Assembly (NCBI GenBank): GCA_947167015.1
Contig: CAMVGM010000001.1
Location: forward strand, 1 to 64,000
DNA length: 64,000 nt
Direction: 5' to 3'
From: an uncultured Bacteroidales bacterium
GTDB lineage: Bacteria > Bacteroidota > Bacteroidia > Bacteroidales > UBA932
Position 1 is the stretch's first letter. Each line of letters begins with the position of its first letter. This document shows positions 1 to 10,822 of the stretch, in pieces. The notes under the pieces were generated by a model. The model was not told where the DNA came from and made no database searches. It was given only the letters and a program-made list of their open reading frames with translations. The position numbers and the translations under genes are program-made.

Positions 1-1529
1 ACCAGCATGCGGATGTGCATGCCGTCGTCATCGGCATCGGTGGCCACGATGATGTTGTTGTAGCGGAGGTTCTCCAGGTCGTCCTCGACGCCGAGGGCGG
101 AGATGAGCAGGTTCAGTTCCTCGTTTTCGGCCACCTTCTTGCGGCTCTCCTTGAAGGAATTGATCGGCTTGCCGCGCAGGCTGAAAACGGCCTGGAAATC
201 GGCATTGCGGGCCTTGGTGATGGTACCGCTCGCGGAGTCGCCCTCCGTGATGAAGATGCTGGAGCGCTCGATGCCCTCCTGCGTCTTCTCGGTCACCTTG
301 TCGTTATAATGGTAGCGGCAGTCGCGCAGCTTCTTGTTATAGACGTTGGCCTTCTTGTTGCGCTCGCGGGTCTTCTTCTGGATGCCGGAGATCTCCTCGC
401 GCTCGCGCTGCGAGTCCTTGATCTTCTCCTCGATCACCGGGACGATCTCCTTGTGGATGCGCAGGTAGTTGTCCAGTTCCTGCGCCACGAAAGAATTGAC
501 GTAGCTGCGGATGGTGGGGCCGGTGTCGAGCCGGAGGGTGCCGTGCTCGTCGTGGGTCTGCTTCTCCCACATGTAATTGGACCCGAGCTTGGTCTTGGTC
601 TGGCCCTCGAAATTCGGCTCCTGGATCTGGATGCTGATGGCGCCGACCACGCCCTGGCGGCAGTCCTCCGGCGCATAGTTCTTCTTGAAGAACTCCTTGA
701 GGGTCTTGGCGATCGCCTCGCGGTAGGCGGCCAGATGGGTGCCGCCGTCGCGGGTGTTCTGGCCGTTCACGAAGGACGAGATGTTCTCGCCGTAGTCGCG
801 GCCGTGGCTGAGCACGATCTCGATGTCCTCCCCTTCCAGGTGGATGGGCGGATAGAGGGGCTCTTCGGAAAGGTTTTCGTTGACGAGGTCCAGCAGGCCG
901 TTCTCAGACTTGTAAGGGGTGCCGTTCAGGGTGAGCGTCAGCCCCTTCTTGAGATAGGAGTAGTTCTTGACCATCGTCTCGACATAGTCCAGGTTATAGG
1001 CGAACTTGCCGAACATCATCGGGTCCGGGTAGAAGCGGACGAGGGTGCCGTTCTTCTCCTTCGGCGAGCTGTCCTTGCCGCTTTCCTTGAGCTCGCCGCG
1101 CTCGAAGCGGGCCCAGGAGCTTTCTCCTTCGCGGTAGGAACAGACGTAGAACGACTCGGACAGGGCGTTCACCGCCTTGGTGCCCACGCCGTTCAGTCCG
1201 ACAGACTTCTTGAAGACCTTGTCGTCGAACTTGCCGCCGGTATTGAGGATGCTGACGGCTTTGACCACGGAATCCAGAGGGATCCCGCGGCCGAAGTCGC
1301 GCACGGTCACATGATTCTCAGGGTCGATTTCCACCTGGATCTGCTTGCCGAATCCCATCGCGTACTCGTCCACCGAGTTGTCGATGATCTCCTTCAGCAG
1401 CACGTAGATGCCGTCACCGGGGTTGTTGCCGTTGCCGAGGCGTCCGATGTACATGCCCGGACGCATCCGGACATGCTGGACACCTTCGAGTGTGCGTATG
1501 TTGTCGTCTGTGTAGTTGCTATTTGGCAT
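1..1529 (-). CDS. parE: DNA topoisomerase IV subunit B (ParE), partial, runs off the left edge
   Basis: Minus-strand translation starts MPNSNYTDDNIRTLEGVQHVRMRPGMYIGRLG...GDGIYVLLKEIIDNSVDEYAMG and contains the ITEGDSASGTITKARN and IIVATDADDDGMHIRML toprim motifs. Absent from the ORF track because it is truncated by the edge. Confidence 0.9.
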   Translation of the reverse strand, partial: MPNSNYTDDNIRTLEGVQHVRMRPGMYIGRLGNGNNPGDGIYVLLKEIIDNSVDEYAMGFGKQIQVEIDPENHVTVRDFGRGIPLDSVVKAVSILNTGGKFDDKVFKKSVGLNGVGTKAVNALSESFYVCSYREGESSWARFERGELKESGKDSSPKEKNGTLVRFYPDPMMFGKFAYNLDYVETMVKNYSYLKKGLTLTLNGTPYKSENGLLDLVNENLSEEPLYPPIHLEGEDIEIVLSHGRDYGENISSFVNGQNTRDGGTHLAAYREAIAKTLKEFFKKNYAPEDCRQGVVGAISIQIQEPNFEGQTKTKLGSNYMWEKQTHDEHGTLRLDTGPTIRSYVNSFVAQELDNYLRIHKEIVPVIEEKIKDSQREREEISGIQKKTRERNKKANVYNKKLRDCRYHYNDKVTEKTQEGIERSSIFITEGDSASGTITKARNADFQAVFSLRGKPINSFKESRKKVAENEELNLLISALGVEDDLENLRYNNIIVATDADDDGMHIRML

Positions 1530-1881
1530 TCTTCGTGACGGACCCCTTGAGGTGCAGGATGATCGGTTTCTTCTGCGCGGACGTATAGACGGTCAGCGTC
1601 TTGTCGAAGGTACCGGTGCCTTCGTCGTTGGAGTAGGTCGCGGTGATCACGCCCTTGGCGCCGGGAGCAATCGCCTCGCGCGGCCACACGACGTCGGTGC
1701 ATCCGCAGGAAGGGACGACGGCGAAGATGGACAGGGCGTCATCGCCGTCATTGGTCACGGTAAAGGTGCAGGTCTGCTTGCCGGCCTTGGTGCTGATTTC
1801 GCCAAAGTCGTGCACAGTCTTGTCGAACTGGATGGGTGCTGCGAGCGCGGCAGCAAGCAAGAGTGTCAAAATCGTCTTCAT
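1519..1881 (-). CDS. DUF1573 domain-containing secreted protein
   Basis: Signal peptide, FDKTVHDFGEI, and SCGCTDVVWP motif typical of DUF1573. Confidence 0.85.
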   Translation of the reverse strand: MKTILTLLLAAALAAPIQFDKTVHDFGEISTKAGKQTCTFTVTNDGDDALSIFAVVPSCGCTDVVWPREAIAPGAKGVITATYSNDEGTGTFDKTLTVYTSAQKKPIILHLKGSVTKNAK

Positions 1882-1964
1882 ATCTGCAAATTTACGAAAA
1901 ATTGATTACTTTTGTCATGGTATTTGCAAATTACGGACCGAACACACACTAAATTCTATTGATA

Positions 1965-2138
1965 ATGGCTTACAAGATTAATCCTGACACCTGCGTGGCT
2001 TGTGGTACTTGCCAGGGTGAATGCCCTTCCGGCGCTATCCAGGAGGGTGATGTCTACACGATCGACCCGAACGTCTGCATCGACTGCGGCACTTGCGCCG
2101 ACGCCTGCCCGATGGGCGCCATCGCCCCGGAGGAGTAG
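1965..2138 (+). CDS. 2x[4Fe-4S] ferredoxin, 57 aa
   Basis: MAYKINPDTCVACGTCQGECPSGAIQEGDVYTIDPNVCIDCGTCADACPMGAIAPEE: two CxxCxxCxxxCP motifs. Below the ORF-track length cutoff. Confidence 0.95.
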   Translation: MAYKINPDTCVACGTCQGECPSGAIQEGDVYTIDPNVCIDCGTCADACPMGAIAPEE

Positions 2139-2161
2139 TATCCAACGCAGCTGTCAACACA

Positions 2162-2193
2162 AAAAGGTGACCGGAATCCGGTCACCTTTTTTC
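2162..2193. terminator. Rho-independent (bidirectional) terminator
   Basis: AAAAAGGTGACCGGAATCCGGTCACCTTTTTT hairpin between convergent genes. Confidence 0.9.
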
Positions 2194-2206
2194 ATGCCTG
2201 CCCGGA

Positions 2207-4018
2207 TCAGTCGAACAGGTGCCCGTCGCCGTCGGAATCGATGGTCCGGGCCAGCTTCTCGACATTGAGGCTGCGGGCCGAGGCGTCCACGATCTGCTTG
2301 TAGATGCCGCCGGCACGATACACCTCGTCCGGGTCGCCGCTCTCCTCCACCCGGCCCTTCTGCAGGGCATAGATGAGGTCGCTGTCGATGATCTGCGAGA
2401 TGGAATGCGAGATCATGATGACCGTACGGTCCTTCTTGATGGCGTCGATGCTGGCCTTGATCTGCTCGGTGGCGATGGCGTCCAGCGAAGCCGTCGGCTC
2501 GTCGAGGAAGATGATGGGCGGGTTCTTGAGGAACATGCGCGCGATGGCGATGCGCTGCTGCTGGCCGCCGGACAGGTCCGAAGCCTTGTTCTCGAAGCCC
2601 TTGGGCAACGCGACGACCTGGTCGTAGATATAGGCCTTGCGCGCCGCCTCCACGACCTCCTCGAACGTGGCGTCCGGACGGCCGTAGCGGATGTTCTCCT
2701 CGATGGTTCCGTCGAAGATGTGGTTCTTCTGCAGCACCAGGCCGATGTTGTCGCGCAGGAACTTCGTATCATACTCGCGGAGGTCCACCCCGTCCAGCAG
2801 GATCCGTCCCACCTGCGGCTCGTAGAACTTGTCGAGCAGGTTAACGATGGTGCTCTTGCCTGCGCCCGAAAGGCCGACCAGGGCCGTGATCTTGCCCGGT
2901 TCGATGGTCATGTTGATGTCCCAGAGCGCCTGGTTCCCGTTGGGATAGGTGAAGTCCACGTGCTGCAGCTCGAACTTCCCGGCAATCTTCTCGGGCCGGT
3001 AGCTGCCGGACGGCTCCACCTGGTCGTCGGAGTTCAGGATGCCGAAGAAGCCCTCCGCATAGATGAGCGCGTCGTTCACGTCGTCGAAGATGCGCTGCAA
3101 CTGCGTGATCGGGGCGATGACGTTGCTGAACAGCATCACGTGGTACATGATCTTACCGATGGTCATCCCGGGATAGCCTTTCAGCACCAGGTAGGCCGTC
3201 AGGATGATCACCAGCACCGTGCCCACCTGCCGGACGAAACTCTTGAGTCCGTTGTAGTAGAAGGCCACCCGGCGGGTTTTCACCTGGTTGTCCGTCACCT
3301 GGTTCTGGATGTCCAGCTGCTTCTGCGCCTCGATCTTCTCACGGTTGAAACTCTTGATGACGTTGATCGAGTCGATGATGTTCTTGATGCCCTGGCTCTT
3401 GGTCTCCAGGTGCGAACGCATCTCCCGGCGCCAGCCCTTGAGCCGCCGCGCCTGCCGGTAGGTGATCCAGAAATAGACCGGCACGATGCCGAGGGCCACC
3501 AGGCCCACGTACACGTTGGCCGCGAACATCAGGATCAGGGCCAGCAGGGCGCTCGTGAACAGCGGCAGCAGGTCGATGAAGAAGTTCTGCACCGTCCGCG
3601 AAAGGCTGCTGACGCCCTGGTCGATACGCGCCTGGAGCTTGCCGGTCGCGTTCTCGTCCGTGTTGAAATAGGCCATGCGGAAGGTCAGGACCTTCTCGAT
3701 GACGCTCTGCGAGAGGTCGCGGGACACGAAGATGCGCATCCGCTCACCGTAGTAGTTCTGCGCGAAGGTGATCAGCACGGACAGCAGTTCCTTGCCCAGC
3801 AGCACGATGCTGATGATGGTCAGGATGCGGGCGGCCTGCCCCCAGGTGAAGTCCGTGCCGATGAGCGCGTTGATCGCGTCCACGGTGCGGTCGAGCACGA
3901 TGGCGTTGACCTGCGCCATCAGGGAGCCGATGAGGGTCAGCACGAGGGTGATGATCACCAGCCAGCGGTACGGGCGCACGAAGGGCCGGATGTTCTTGAA
4001 AAGATTGATCAGGTTCAT
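2207..4018 (-). CDS. ABC transporter ATP-binding protein/permease (MsbA-like)
   Basis: N-terminal TM domain; Walker A GLSGAGKST, signature LSGGQQQRIAIAR, Walker B IIFLDEPTASLD. Confidence 0.93.
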   Translation of the reverse strand: MNLINLFKNIRPFVRPYRWLVIITLVLTLIGSLMAQVNAIVLDRTVDAINALIGTDFTWGQAARILTIISIVLLGKELLSVLITFAQNYYGERMRIFVSRDLSQSVIEKVLTFRMAYFNTDENATGKLQARIDQGVSSLSRTVQNFFIDLLPLFTSALLALILMFAANVYVGLVALGIVPVYFWITYRQARRLKGWRREMRSHLETKSQGIKNIIDSINVIKSFNREKIEAQKQLDIQNQVTDNQVKTRRVAFYYNGLKSFVRQVGTVLVIILTAYLVLKGYPGMTIGKIMYHVMLFSNVIAPITQLQRIFDDVNDALIYAEGFFGILNSDDQVEPSGSYRPEKIAGKFELQHVDFTYPNGNQALWDINMTIEPGKITALVGLSGAGKSTIVNLLDKFYEPQVGRILLDGVDLREYDTKFLRDNIGLVLQKNHIFDGTIEENIRYGRPDATFEEVVEAARKAYIYDQVVALPKGFENKASDLSGGQQQRIAIARMFLKNPPIIFLDEPTASLDAIATEQIKASIDAIKKDRTVIMISHSISQIIDSDLIYALQKGRVEESGDPDEVYRAGGIYKQIVDASARSLNVEKLARTIDSDGDGHLFD

Positions 4019-4041
4019 ACTCGGCAAAAGTACGGAAAAAA

Positions 4042-5898
4042 TCAGAACTGGAAATAGATGAACGCCTGCAAATCAGCGGTAATGAACTGATAGACAAGCA
4101 GGACCACCGCCACGACGACGAGCGCCATCACCGGCAGGGGCAGCAGGGCGAAATTGATGCGGTACCAGCGCTTCCAGCGCGTCGGCAGCCAGTGGATCAC
4201 CATCCCCGCGACGACCAGCGCGAACACCTTCCAGTACTCGCCGCAGATCTGCGGGACCAGGGACCAGTCCCAGCCGGAACCGATCTGGTGGACCATACGC
4301 CGGGCCGTCTGCCAGGCCACTTCGTTGGCCGTGGCGGGGTCCAGGTTGCTGCCGCTGCGGAAGAACAGGCGGGTGAAGGTAATGAAGGTGAAAGTCTGCG
4401 CCACGCCCCAGAAATACCCCAGGCGTTGGCAGCCCTTCCCACCGGCCAGATGATAGATGAAACGTACCAGCGTGCCCGTCCAGACGAACAGGGACCACAC
4501 GAAAAGCAGGTTCCACACCGGGGCGCCCGACAGGAAGTGCGCGAGGCCCAGCCCCACGGTCCCGGCCGTGACCAGGCCGAAGCGCCAGCCCCATTTCATC
4601 TCCTTCCAGAACTGGTACACCACCAGGCCGATGCCGTTCAGGCCGCCCCAGATGATGAAATTCCAGGATGCGCCGTGCCACAGGCCGCCGAGCAGCATCG
4701 TGATGAAACGGTTGATGTTCGCGAGGATCTTCTTGCGCCGTTCCGGCTTGAAATACGCCACGACGCCCAGCGTGGCGGCCAGCAGCACGAAGAAGACCGA
4801 CACCACCCAGGTCCCGGACAGGATCGCCGCGATCACCGCGAAGAGCACGATCCAGAAATAGGTGCCGAAGGTCGCGTTGCGGTTGCCGCCCAGGGGGATG
4901 TAGAGGTAGTTCTTCAGCCAGTTGCTCAGCGACATGTGCCAGCGCCGCCAGAAGTCCTGGGGGTTGGAGGCCTTGTAGGGCGAATTGAAGTTCTGCGGGA
5001 GGTAGAAGCCCATCAGCATCGCCACGCCAATGGCGATGTCGGTATAGCCGGAGAAGTCGGCGTACACCTGCAGGGAATAGCCGAAGAGCGCGGCGAGGTT
5101 CTCGAAGCCGGTGAACAGCTGCGGATTCTCGAACACGCGGTCGATGAAGTTGACCGCGATGTAGTCGCTCAGGATCAGCTTCTTGGCCAGGCCGTTGAGA
5201 ATCCAGAACACCGCGATACCGAACTGCCGCCGCCCCAGGAAAAAGGGCTTGTAAAGCTGCGGGACGAACTCGCTGGCGCGCACGATGGGGCCGGCCACCA
5301 GCTGCGGGAAGAAGCTGACGTAGAAACCGAAGTCGAGGATGTTGTCCACCGGCTTCACCTTCCCCCGGTACACGTCCACCGTATAACTGATCACCTGGAA
5401 GGTGAAGAAGGAGATGCCCACGGGCAGCACGATGCTGTCCACCCGGAAGCGCTCCGCCCCGGCAAGGGCGTTGCCCAGCATCCCGAACACGTTCACCACC
5501 TTCAGTTCCAGGCCCGTCAGCGTGTGGACGAAGTCCGCGAAGAAATAGGCATACTTGAAGTAGCAGAGGATGAGCAGGTCGATGCACACGCTCAGCACCA
5601 GCCAGGCCTTCTTGCGCCCCGGACGCTCCGAGGCAGCGATGCGCCGGGCGATCAGGAAGTCCGAGCAGGTGACGAAGATCAGGATCAGCACCGACAGGCC
5701 GCTGGTCTTGTAATAAAAGAAGAGGCTGACGAAGAAGAGGAAGGCGTTGCGCAGCAGGCGGCGGTTGCCGATCAGCGCGAACAGGGCATAGACCAGCGCG
5801 AAGAAAGCCCAGAAGTAGAACTGGGTGAACAGCAGCGGCGAGTTCGGGTCGAATCCGAACAGGCGCTGGGCAAAGGCAGTGATTCCGCTGAGATCCAT
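4042..5898 (-). CDS. MBOAT family O-acyltransferase (AlgI/DltB-like)
   Basis: Multi-TM; FPQLVAGPIVRASEFVPQL, YADFSGYTDIAIG, NFNSPYKASNPQDFWRRWHMSLSNWLKNYLYIPLGG, and the conserved His in GLWHGASWNFIIWG. Confidence 0.93.
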   Translation of the reverse strand: MDLSGITAFAQRLFGFDPNSPLLFTQFYFWAFFALVYALFALIGNRRLLRNAFLFFVSLFFYYKTSGLSVLILIFVTCSDFLIARRIAASERPGRKKAWLVLSVCIDLLILCYFKYAYFFADFVHTLTGLELKVVNVFGMLGNALAGAERFRVDSIVLPVGISFFTFQVISYTVDVYRGKVKPVDNILDFGFYVSFFPQLVAGPIVRASEFVPQLYKPFFLGRRQFGIAVFWILNGLAKKLILSDYIAVNFIDRVFENPQLFTGFENLAALFGYSLQVYADFSGYTDIAIGVAMLMGFYLPQNFNSPYKASNPQDFWRRWHMSLSNWLKNYLYIPLGGNRNATFGTYFWIVLFAVIAAILSGTWVVSVFFVLLAATLGVVAYFKPERRKKILANINRFITMLLGGLWHGASWNFIIWGGLNGIGLVVYQFWKEMKWGWRFGLVTAGTVGLGLAHFLSGAPVWNLLFVWSLFVWTGTLVRFIYHLAGGKGCQRLGYFWGVAQTFTFITFTRLFFRSGSNLDPATANEVAWQTARRMVHQIGSGWDWSLVPQICGEYWKVFALVVAGMVIHWLPTRWKRWYRINFALLPLPVMALVVVAVVLLVYQFITADLQAFIYFQF

Positions 5899-5902
5899 CT
5901 TC

Positions 5903-7240
5903 TTACTCCCCTCCCCGCTGTTGTTTGTCCGCCATCAGCGCCTGCACGAACAGGTCGCCCAGCAGTTCGTAGCCCACGTCCGTGAAATGCAGGCGGTCGG
6001 CCTTCGCCAGGCCCGCGTCCCGCCATTTCTCGACCGAATGGGCGCCGCCCATGACGCCGTACAGGTCCCACACGGCAGCGCCGTATTCCTCCGCCAGCTC
6101 GGTCATCGCCTTGCGGACCGCGACGGTGTTGGTGTTGTAGGTCATGCCCCGCCGGACATAACGGTAACTGTCGTTGTTGGTGATGAAGACGAAGGCGCAG
6201 CCGGGGTTGACGCGCCGCACCATCTCCATCAGGCGCCGGTAGTTCGACTTGAACTTCTCCGGTTTGAAATCTTTCGCGGACACGGCGGAATCGTTGATGC
6301 CCACCGCCAGGATCGCCAGGTCGGGACGGACCAGCTGCAGGTCGCGTTCCAGGTCCTCGCACTTGTCCAGCCAGGACGGCAGGGCGGCCCCGTTCACCCC
6401 GGAAGAGAAATAGTTCAGTCCCGGCCGCCAGGAAATGGGCTCCAGCCCGTTCAGCACGAACTCCTCGCCCTTGGGGACGTGGAACTGCACCAGTACGGTG
6501 TCGGTCGGGGCGGGCAGGTCGAAGACATAGCTGCGCGTCTGTTCGTCGAAATCGAAGCGCAGGGTATCCGCCAGGCAGATGATGTAGGGGTAGGCCCGTT
6601 CCGAAGAGGCGTAGCCCAGCACGCGCACGCTCTGGCACACCCACAGGCTATCGCCGGAAGGATTCAGCCGGAAAGCCACCGAGGCGTCGGGGCTGGAGGT
6701 CCGGGCGCCGTAGCCGGTGATGCCGTAGCGCGGCCGGCGCAGGGTGGTGGTGCGCGTCAGGATCGGCGCCTCCCACTCCCCCGTCGTCGTGATGCGGTAG
6801 GACTTGTCGTAGTTGGTGCCCGCCAGCTTGAGCGGGAAGAGGAAGCCCCGGTCGCCGCGGACGGTCAGCGAGTCCAGCAGGTTCATGATGCGGTTGGGGA
6901 AGAAGGCCGCCTGCACGTGCGAGCCGCCGACGTGCCAGACGTTGACGTTTCCGTGTCCGGTCGCCACCAGGCTGTCGAGTTTGTCGTAGAAGGCGTCCTG
7001 CGCCGCCCGGGAGCCCGGGAAGCTGAGGACGGACTTCTCCGCGTGCACGCACTCCGGCAGTTCCTGCGCCGAGATGCTGCCGCCCAGGATCAGGAAAAAC
7101 AGGCACGGAAGCAGGCACCCCCGGCGGCGGAGTCTTCCAGACGGGCGGCCCGGAATTATTTTCCGGACAGGTTTGCCGGAAAACCAATTCCGGCTCCGCT
7201 GTCTCGCCGCCGGGCGGCGTTCGAAGATGCTACCGGTCAT
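5903..7240 (-). CDS. SGNH/GDSL-like hydrolase, predicted secreted
   Basis: N-terminal hydrophobic segment; VNVWHVGGSHVQA, LAILAVGINDSA, DRLHFTDVGYELLGDLF blocks. Start chosen at MTGSIFERR; an upstream Met exists at 7267. Confidence 0.8.
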   Translation of the reverse strand: MTGSIFERRPAARQRSRNWFSGKPVRKIIPGRPSGRLRRRGCLLPCLFFLILGGSISAQELPECVHAEKSVLSFPGSRAAQDAFYDKLDSLVATGHGNVNVWHVGGSHVQAAFFPNRIMNLLDSLTVRGDRGFLFPLKLAGTNYDKSYRITTTGEWEAPILTRTTTLRRPRYGITGYGARTSSPDASVAFRLNPSGDSLWVCQSVRVLGYASSERAYPYIICLADTLRFDFDEQTRSYVFDLPAPTDTVLVQFHVPKGEEFVLNGLEPISWRPGLNYFSSGVNGAALPSWLDKCEDLERDLQLVRPDLAILAVGINDSAVSAKDFKPEKFKSNYRRLMEMVRRVNPGCAFVFITNNDSYRYVRRGMTYNTNTVAVRKAMTELAEEYGAAVWDLYGVMGGAHSVEKWRDAGLAKADRLHFTDVGYELLGDLFVQALMADKQQRGGE

Positions 7241-8588
7241 GCTCTTTCCTCCAGCGGTAATAGTCATAGTACAGGAAGAAGGCGTCGCAGAACATGTCGC
7301 CGACCTTCTTGGAACCGGCCAGGGTGAAATGGACGTAATCCGAACCGGCGAGGGCCGGCCGGGCGCTCACCCACTGGATCATCGAGTTCTGCCCGCCCAT
7401 CACGCCGTAGATGTCCCAGTAAGCCGCCCCGCAGGCGTTCGCGGACACCCGCAGGGAATCCACCAGCCCGGGCAGCTTGGGATAGGTCTGCCGCTTGCCG
7501 CTCACCACCGTGGACATGTCCGAAGGGCCGATGAAGACGATCTTCGCATCCGGGGCCAGGTTCTTCAGGTGGCGCAGCTGCTTGCGGATCGACTCCAGGT
7601 AGGTCGCGATCGCCTTGTCCGTCTTGAGGTAAGGCACGCTGTTGCCGCCATACTGCAGGAGGATCAGCCGCACGTTCTCCTCACGGTAGAACGTACGCAG
7701 CTGCTCCGCGTCCATCGTCGTGAAGATGGCGCCGGAACTGCCCCGCATCGCCACGTTGTCCATCCGCACGCCCGCCTTGCCGTCCAGCAGGACGCCGTAC
7801 AGGTCGGCGTAGCCGGAGATGGTCAGCGAAGCGCGCAAGGAACTGTCCGGCAGCTCGAAACGCACCAGCGCCAGCGACCCGCCGGGCTCTACCGTCCGCC
7901 GGTCGCCCTTGCTGGTCACGTTCAGCGTGCTGCGGAGGTTGCCCGCCACGAGCGTCACCCGCTCGAAGGGACTCTGCCCCTTGTCCTTGCTGCGGACGGG
8001 GTAGAAGGACAGGGTGGTCACCGTGTCCAGGCGGACGAAGTCGGCATACGGGCCGTACTGGCGGATGCCGGCCCGGTGGGAGGCGTCGCCGTAGTTAAAA
8101 TAGCGCCGCAGTTCCGCCGTACTCCCGCCGCCCACCTGGGGCGTAGCGTGCCGGCGGGCCGGCATCATGCCGGGGCCGCTGCCCCCGAAGCGTTCCTGGA
8201 GCCGCTCGCGTATCGTGCCGGTGATGCGGTCTTCCTCGATCTGCGAATCGCCGTAATGGATGATGCGCAGGGGCTCCACCTCCGCCCGCTCGAGGGCCGC
8301 GAACAAGGGATCGAAGAAACGGATGTCATTATCCGGCAGCGAGAAACGCGCGGGATCCTCGGCGAAGAAAGTCTGATATTGGTCCCGTTCCGCGGCCAGG
8401 ACCGCCTGCCGGCGCTGCTCGATCAGTTCCTCCGGGGAAGGCCCCTTTTCCGGCTCGGAAGACGACAGGATGTCCGCGAGCTGCGGGAAGCGCAGTCCGA
8501 GGAAGCCTTCCGCCGGGAACACGGCGCAGACCAGCGCCAGGACGGCGATGACGGAAAACATGAACAGGGTTATCTGATATCTTTTCAT
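7230..8588 (-). CDS. SGNH/GDSL-like hydrolase, predicted secreted (paralogue of the neighbour)
   Basis: [18 protein letters not shown] block [30 protein letters not shown]-terminal TM helix. Confidence 0.85.
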   Translation of the reverse strand: MKRYQITLFMFSVIAVLALVCAVFPAEGFLGLRFPQLADILSSSEPEKGPSPEELIEQRRQAVLAAERDQYQTFFAEDPARFSLPDNDIRFFDPLFAALERAEVEPLRIIHYGDSQIEEDRITGTIRERLQERFGGSGPGMMPARRHATPQVGGGSTAELRRYFNYGDASHRAGIRQYGPYADFVRLDTVTTLSFYPVRSKDKGQSPFERVTLVAGNLRSTLNVTSKGDRRTVEPGGSLALVRFELPDSSLRASLTISGYADLYGVLLDGKAGVRMDNVAMRGSSGAIFTTMDAEQLRTFYREENVRLILLQYGGNSVPYLKTDKAIATYLESIRKQLRHLKNLAPDAKIVFIGPSDMSTVVSGKRQTYPKLPGLVDSLRVSANACGAAYWDIYGVMGGQNSMIQWVSARPALAGSDYVHFTLAGSKKVGDMFCDAFFLYYDYYRWRKEHDR

Positions 8589-10762
8589 TTTTCTTTCCAA
8601 ACTTTGAGGTACTCCTGCAGGGCCCACATTTCGTCACGGTAATGCGCCGCCTGCGTGAAATCGAGTTCGGCGGCGGATTTCTTCATCCGGCGGCGGTCCT
8701 CCTCGACCATTTTCTCGATCTGTTCGCGCGACATCGAACGGATCACGGGATCCTGCAGCACGGCGGCCAGGTCGGCCGTGACGTAACCGTCGCGGTAGGC
8801 GTCGCCCGGCGCCCGCTTGGAATCGTGTCCGAAACCGACGCTCACGCTGCCGCGGCCCAGGTCGGAAGGGTTCGGGATGTAGGTCGGGTCGTCATAGGAA
8901 TTGGCGGCGCTCACGCGGCCGGTCGTGCCGTTCGCGAGGCCCCGGCCGACCGGCTTGCCCCGGGAAGCCAGCTCACCCGCCAGAATGTTCTGCTTCACTT
9001 CGACCTGCTTCGGGGTGATGCCGTGCAACTTGTTGTATTCCATCTGCTTCTTGCGGCGGCGGTCGGTCTCCCGGATGGTTTTCTCCATCGACGGGGTGAT
9101 GCTGTCCGCATACATGATCACCAGGCCGTTGACATTGCGCGCGGCGCGGCCAGCCGTCTGCGTCAGGGCGCGCTCGGTCCGCAGGAAACCCTCCTTGTCG
9201 GCGTCCAGGATCGCCACCAGCGAGACGGTCGGGATGTCCAGGCCCTCGCGCAGCAGGTTCACGCCCACCAGCACGTCGAAGAGGCCGTTCTTGAAGTCCT
9301 CGATGATCTCCACCCGCTCCGCCGTGTCCACGTCGGAATGGATGTAGCGCACCCGCAGGCCGATGCGGCGCAGGTACTCGTCGAGTTCCTCCGCCATCCG
9401 CTTGGTCAGCGTGGTGACGAGCGTACGTTCGTCCGCCTCGGCGCGCTTGCGGATCTCCTCCACCAGGTCGTCCACCTGATTCTTGGTGGGCCGGACCTGG
9501 ATGGGCGGGTCCAGCAGGCCGGTCGGACGGACCACCTGCTCCACCACCAGGCCCTCGGACTTCTCCAGTTCGTAGTCCGCCGGGGTGGCGCTCACATAGA
9601 CCTTCTGGCCCGTCAGGGCCTCGAATTCCTCGAACTTGAGGGGGCGGTTGTCAGCCGCGGCCGGCAGACGGAAGCCGTATTCGATCAGCACGCTCTTGCG
9701 GCTGTGGTCGCCTCCGTACATCGCGTGCACCTGCGGCAGAGTGACGTGGCTCTCGTCCACGAAAGTGATGAAATCCTTCGGGAAATAGTCCAGCAGGCAG
9801 AAGGGGCGCTGCCCCTGCCGGCGGCCGTCGAAGTAGCGGGAATAGTTCTCGATGCCCGGGCAGTAGCCCATCTCCTTGATCATCTCCAGGTCGTATTCCA
9901 CGCGCTGCTTCAGGCGCTTGGCCTCGAGTCCCTTGTCCACGCTCTCGAAATAATCCATCTGGGCCTTCAGGTCGTCCTGGATGTGGGAGACGGCGGCGAT
10001 GCTCCGCTCCTTGGTAGTCACGAAGTTGCCGGCCGGATAGATGTTGATCTCGTCGATGTCCTCGCGCTTGGCCCCGGTCACCGGGTCGATCAGGCTGAGG
10101 CCGTCGATCTCGTCCCCGAAAAACTCGATGCGCACGGCGTCGTCAGAGCCGCCCAGGTACACGTCCACGGTGTCCCCGCGGACCCGGAAGGTGCCGCGCT
10201 TGAACTCGGCTTCGGTGCGGTTGTACAGGGCGTCCACCAGGCGGTAGAGCAGTGCGGTGAGGCTGCGCGTCTCGCCCCGGCGCACCGGGACGGTCTGCGC
10301 GTGGAAATCATCGGGGTTCCCGATGCCGTAGAGACAGGACACGGAAGAGACCACGATCACGTCGCGCCGGCCGCTGAGCAGGGCGCTCGCGGCGCTCAGG
10401 CGCAGTTTCTCGATCTGGTCGTTGATGCTCAGGTCCTTCTCGATGTAGGTGTCGGTGGTGGGGATGTAGGCCTCCGGCTGGTAGTAGTCGTAGTAGGAGA
10501 CGAAATACTCCACCGCGTTGTGCGGGAAAAAAGACTTGAATTCGCCGTAGAGCTGGGCCGCGAGGGTCTTGTTGTGGCTCAGGATCAGCGCCGGGCGCTG
10601 CAGGCGCTCGATTACCCCCGCCATCGTGAAGGTCTTGCCCGATCCGGTGACGCCGAGCAGCGTCACGTCGCCCACCCCGGCATCCAGAGCGGAGCAGAGC
10701 TGGGCGATGGCCTCCGGCTGGTCGCCGGCGGGCTTGTATTCGGATTCGAGCTGAAATTTCAT
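8585..10762 (-). CDS. uvrB: Excinuclease ABC subunit B
   Basis: [60 protein letters not shown]-terminal UVR motif. Confidence 0.98.
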   Translation of the reverse strand: MKFQLESEYKPAGDQPEAIAQLCSALDAGVGDVTLLGVTGSGKTFTMAGVIERLQRPALILSHNKTLAAQLYGEFKSFFPHNAVEYFVSYYDYYQPEAYIPTTDTYIEKDLSINDQIEKLRLSAASALLSGRRDVIVVSSVSCLYGIGNPDDFHAQTVPVRRGETRSLTALLYRLVDALYNRTEAEFKRGTFRVRGDTVDVYLGGSDDAVRIEFFGDEIDGLSLIDPVTGAKREDIDEINIYPAGNFVTTKERSIAAVSHIQDDLKAQMDYFESVDKGLEAKRLKQRVEYDLEMIKEMGYCPGIENYSRYFDGRRQGQRPFCLLDYFPKDFITFVDESHVTLPQVHAMYGGDHSRKSVLIEYGFRLPAAADNRPLKFEEFEALTGQKVYVSATPADYELEKSEGLVVEQVVRPTGLLDPPIQVRPTKNQVDDLVEEIRKRAEADERTLVTTLTKRMAEELDEYLRRIGLRVRYIHSDVDTAERVEIIEDFKNGLFDVLVGVNLLREGLDIPTVSLVAILDADKEGFLRTERALTQTAGRAARNVNGLVIMYADSITPSMEKTIRETDRRRKKQMEYNKLHGITPKQVEVKQNILAGELASRGKPVGRGLANGTTGRVSAANSYDDPTYIPNPSDLGRGSVSVGFGHDSKRAPGDAYRDGYVTADLAAVLQDPVIRSMSREQIEKMVEEDRRRMKKSAAELDFTQAAHYRDEMWALQEYLKVWKEK

Positions 10763-10770
10763 AAATCCTA

Positions 10771-10798
10771 CAAAAATAACGATTCTCCGTTATTTTTG
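10771..10798. promoter_or_regulatory. 28-bp palindrome containing the uvrB -7 box
   Basis: CAAAAATAACG-ATTCTC-CGTTATTTTTG: perfect 11-bp arms. On the minus strand TATTTTTG lies at the gene-proximal end. Confidence 0.7.
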
Positions 10799-10822
10799 CA
10801 ATGCCGCTCCGCCGCCCGCCGC

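Noticed and set aside
15-1538. 507-aa + strand ORF opposite parE
   Set aside because: Antisense to a clear ParE coding sequence; no family features; a product of high GC content.
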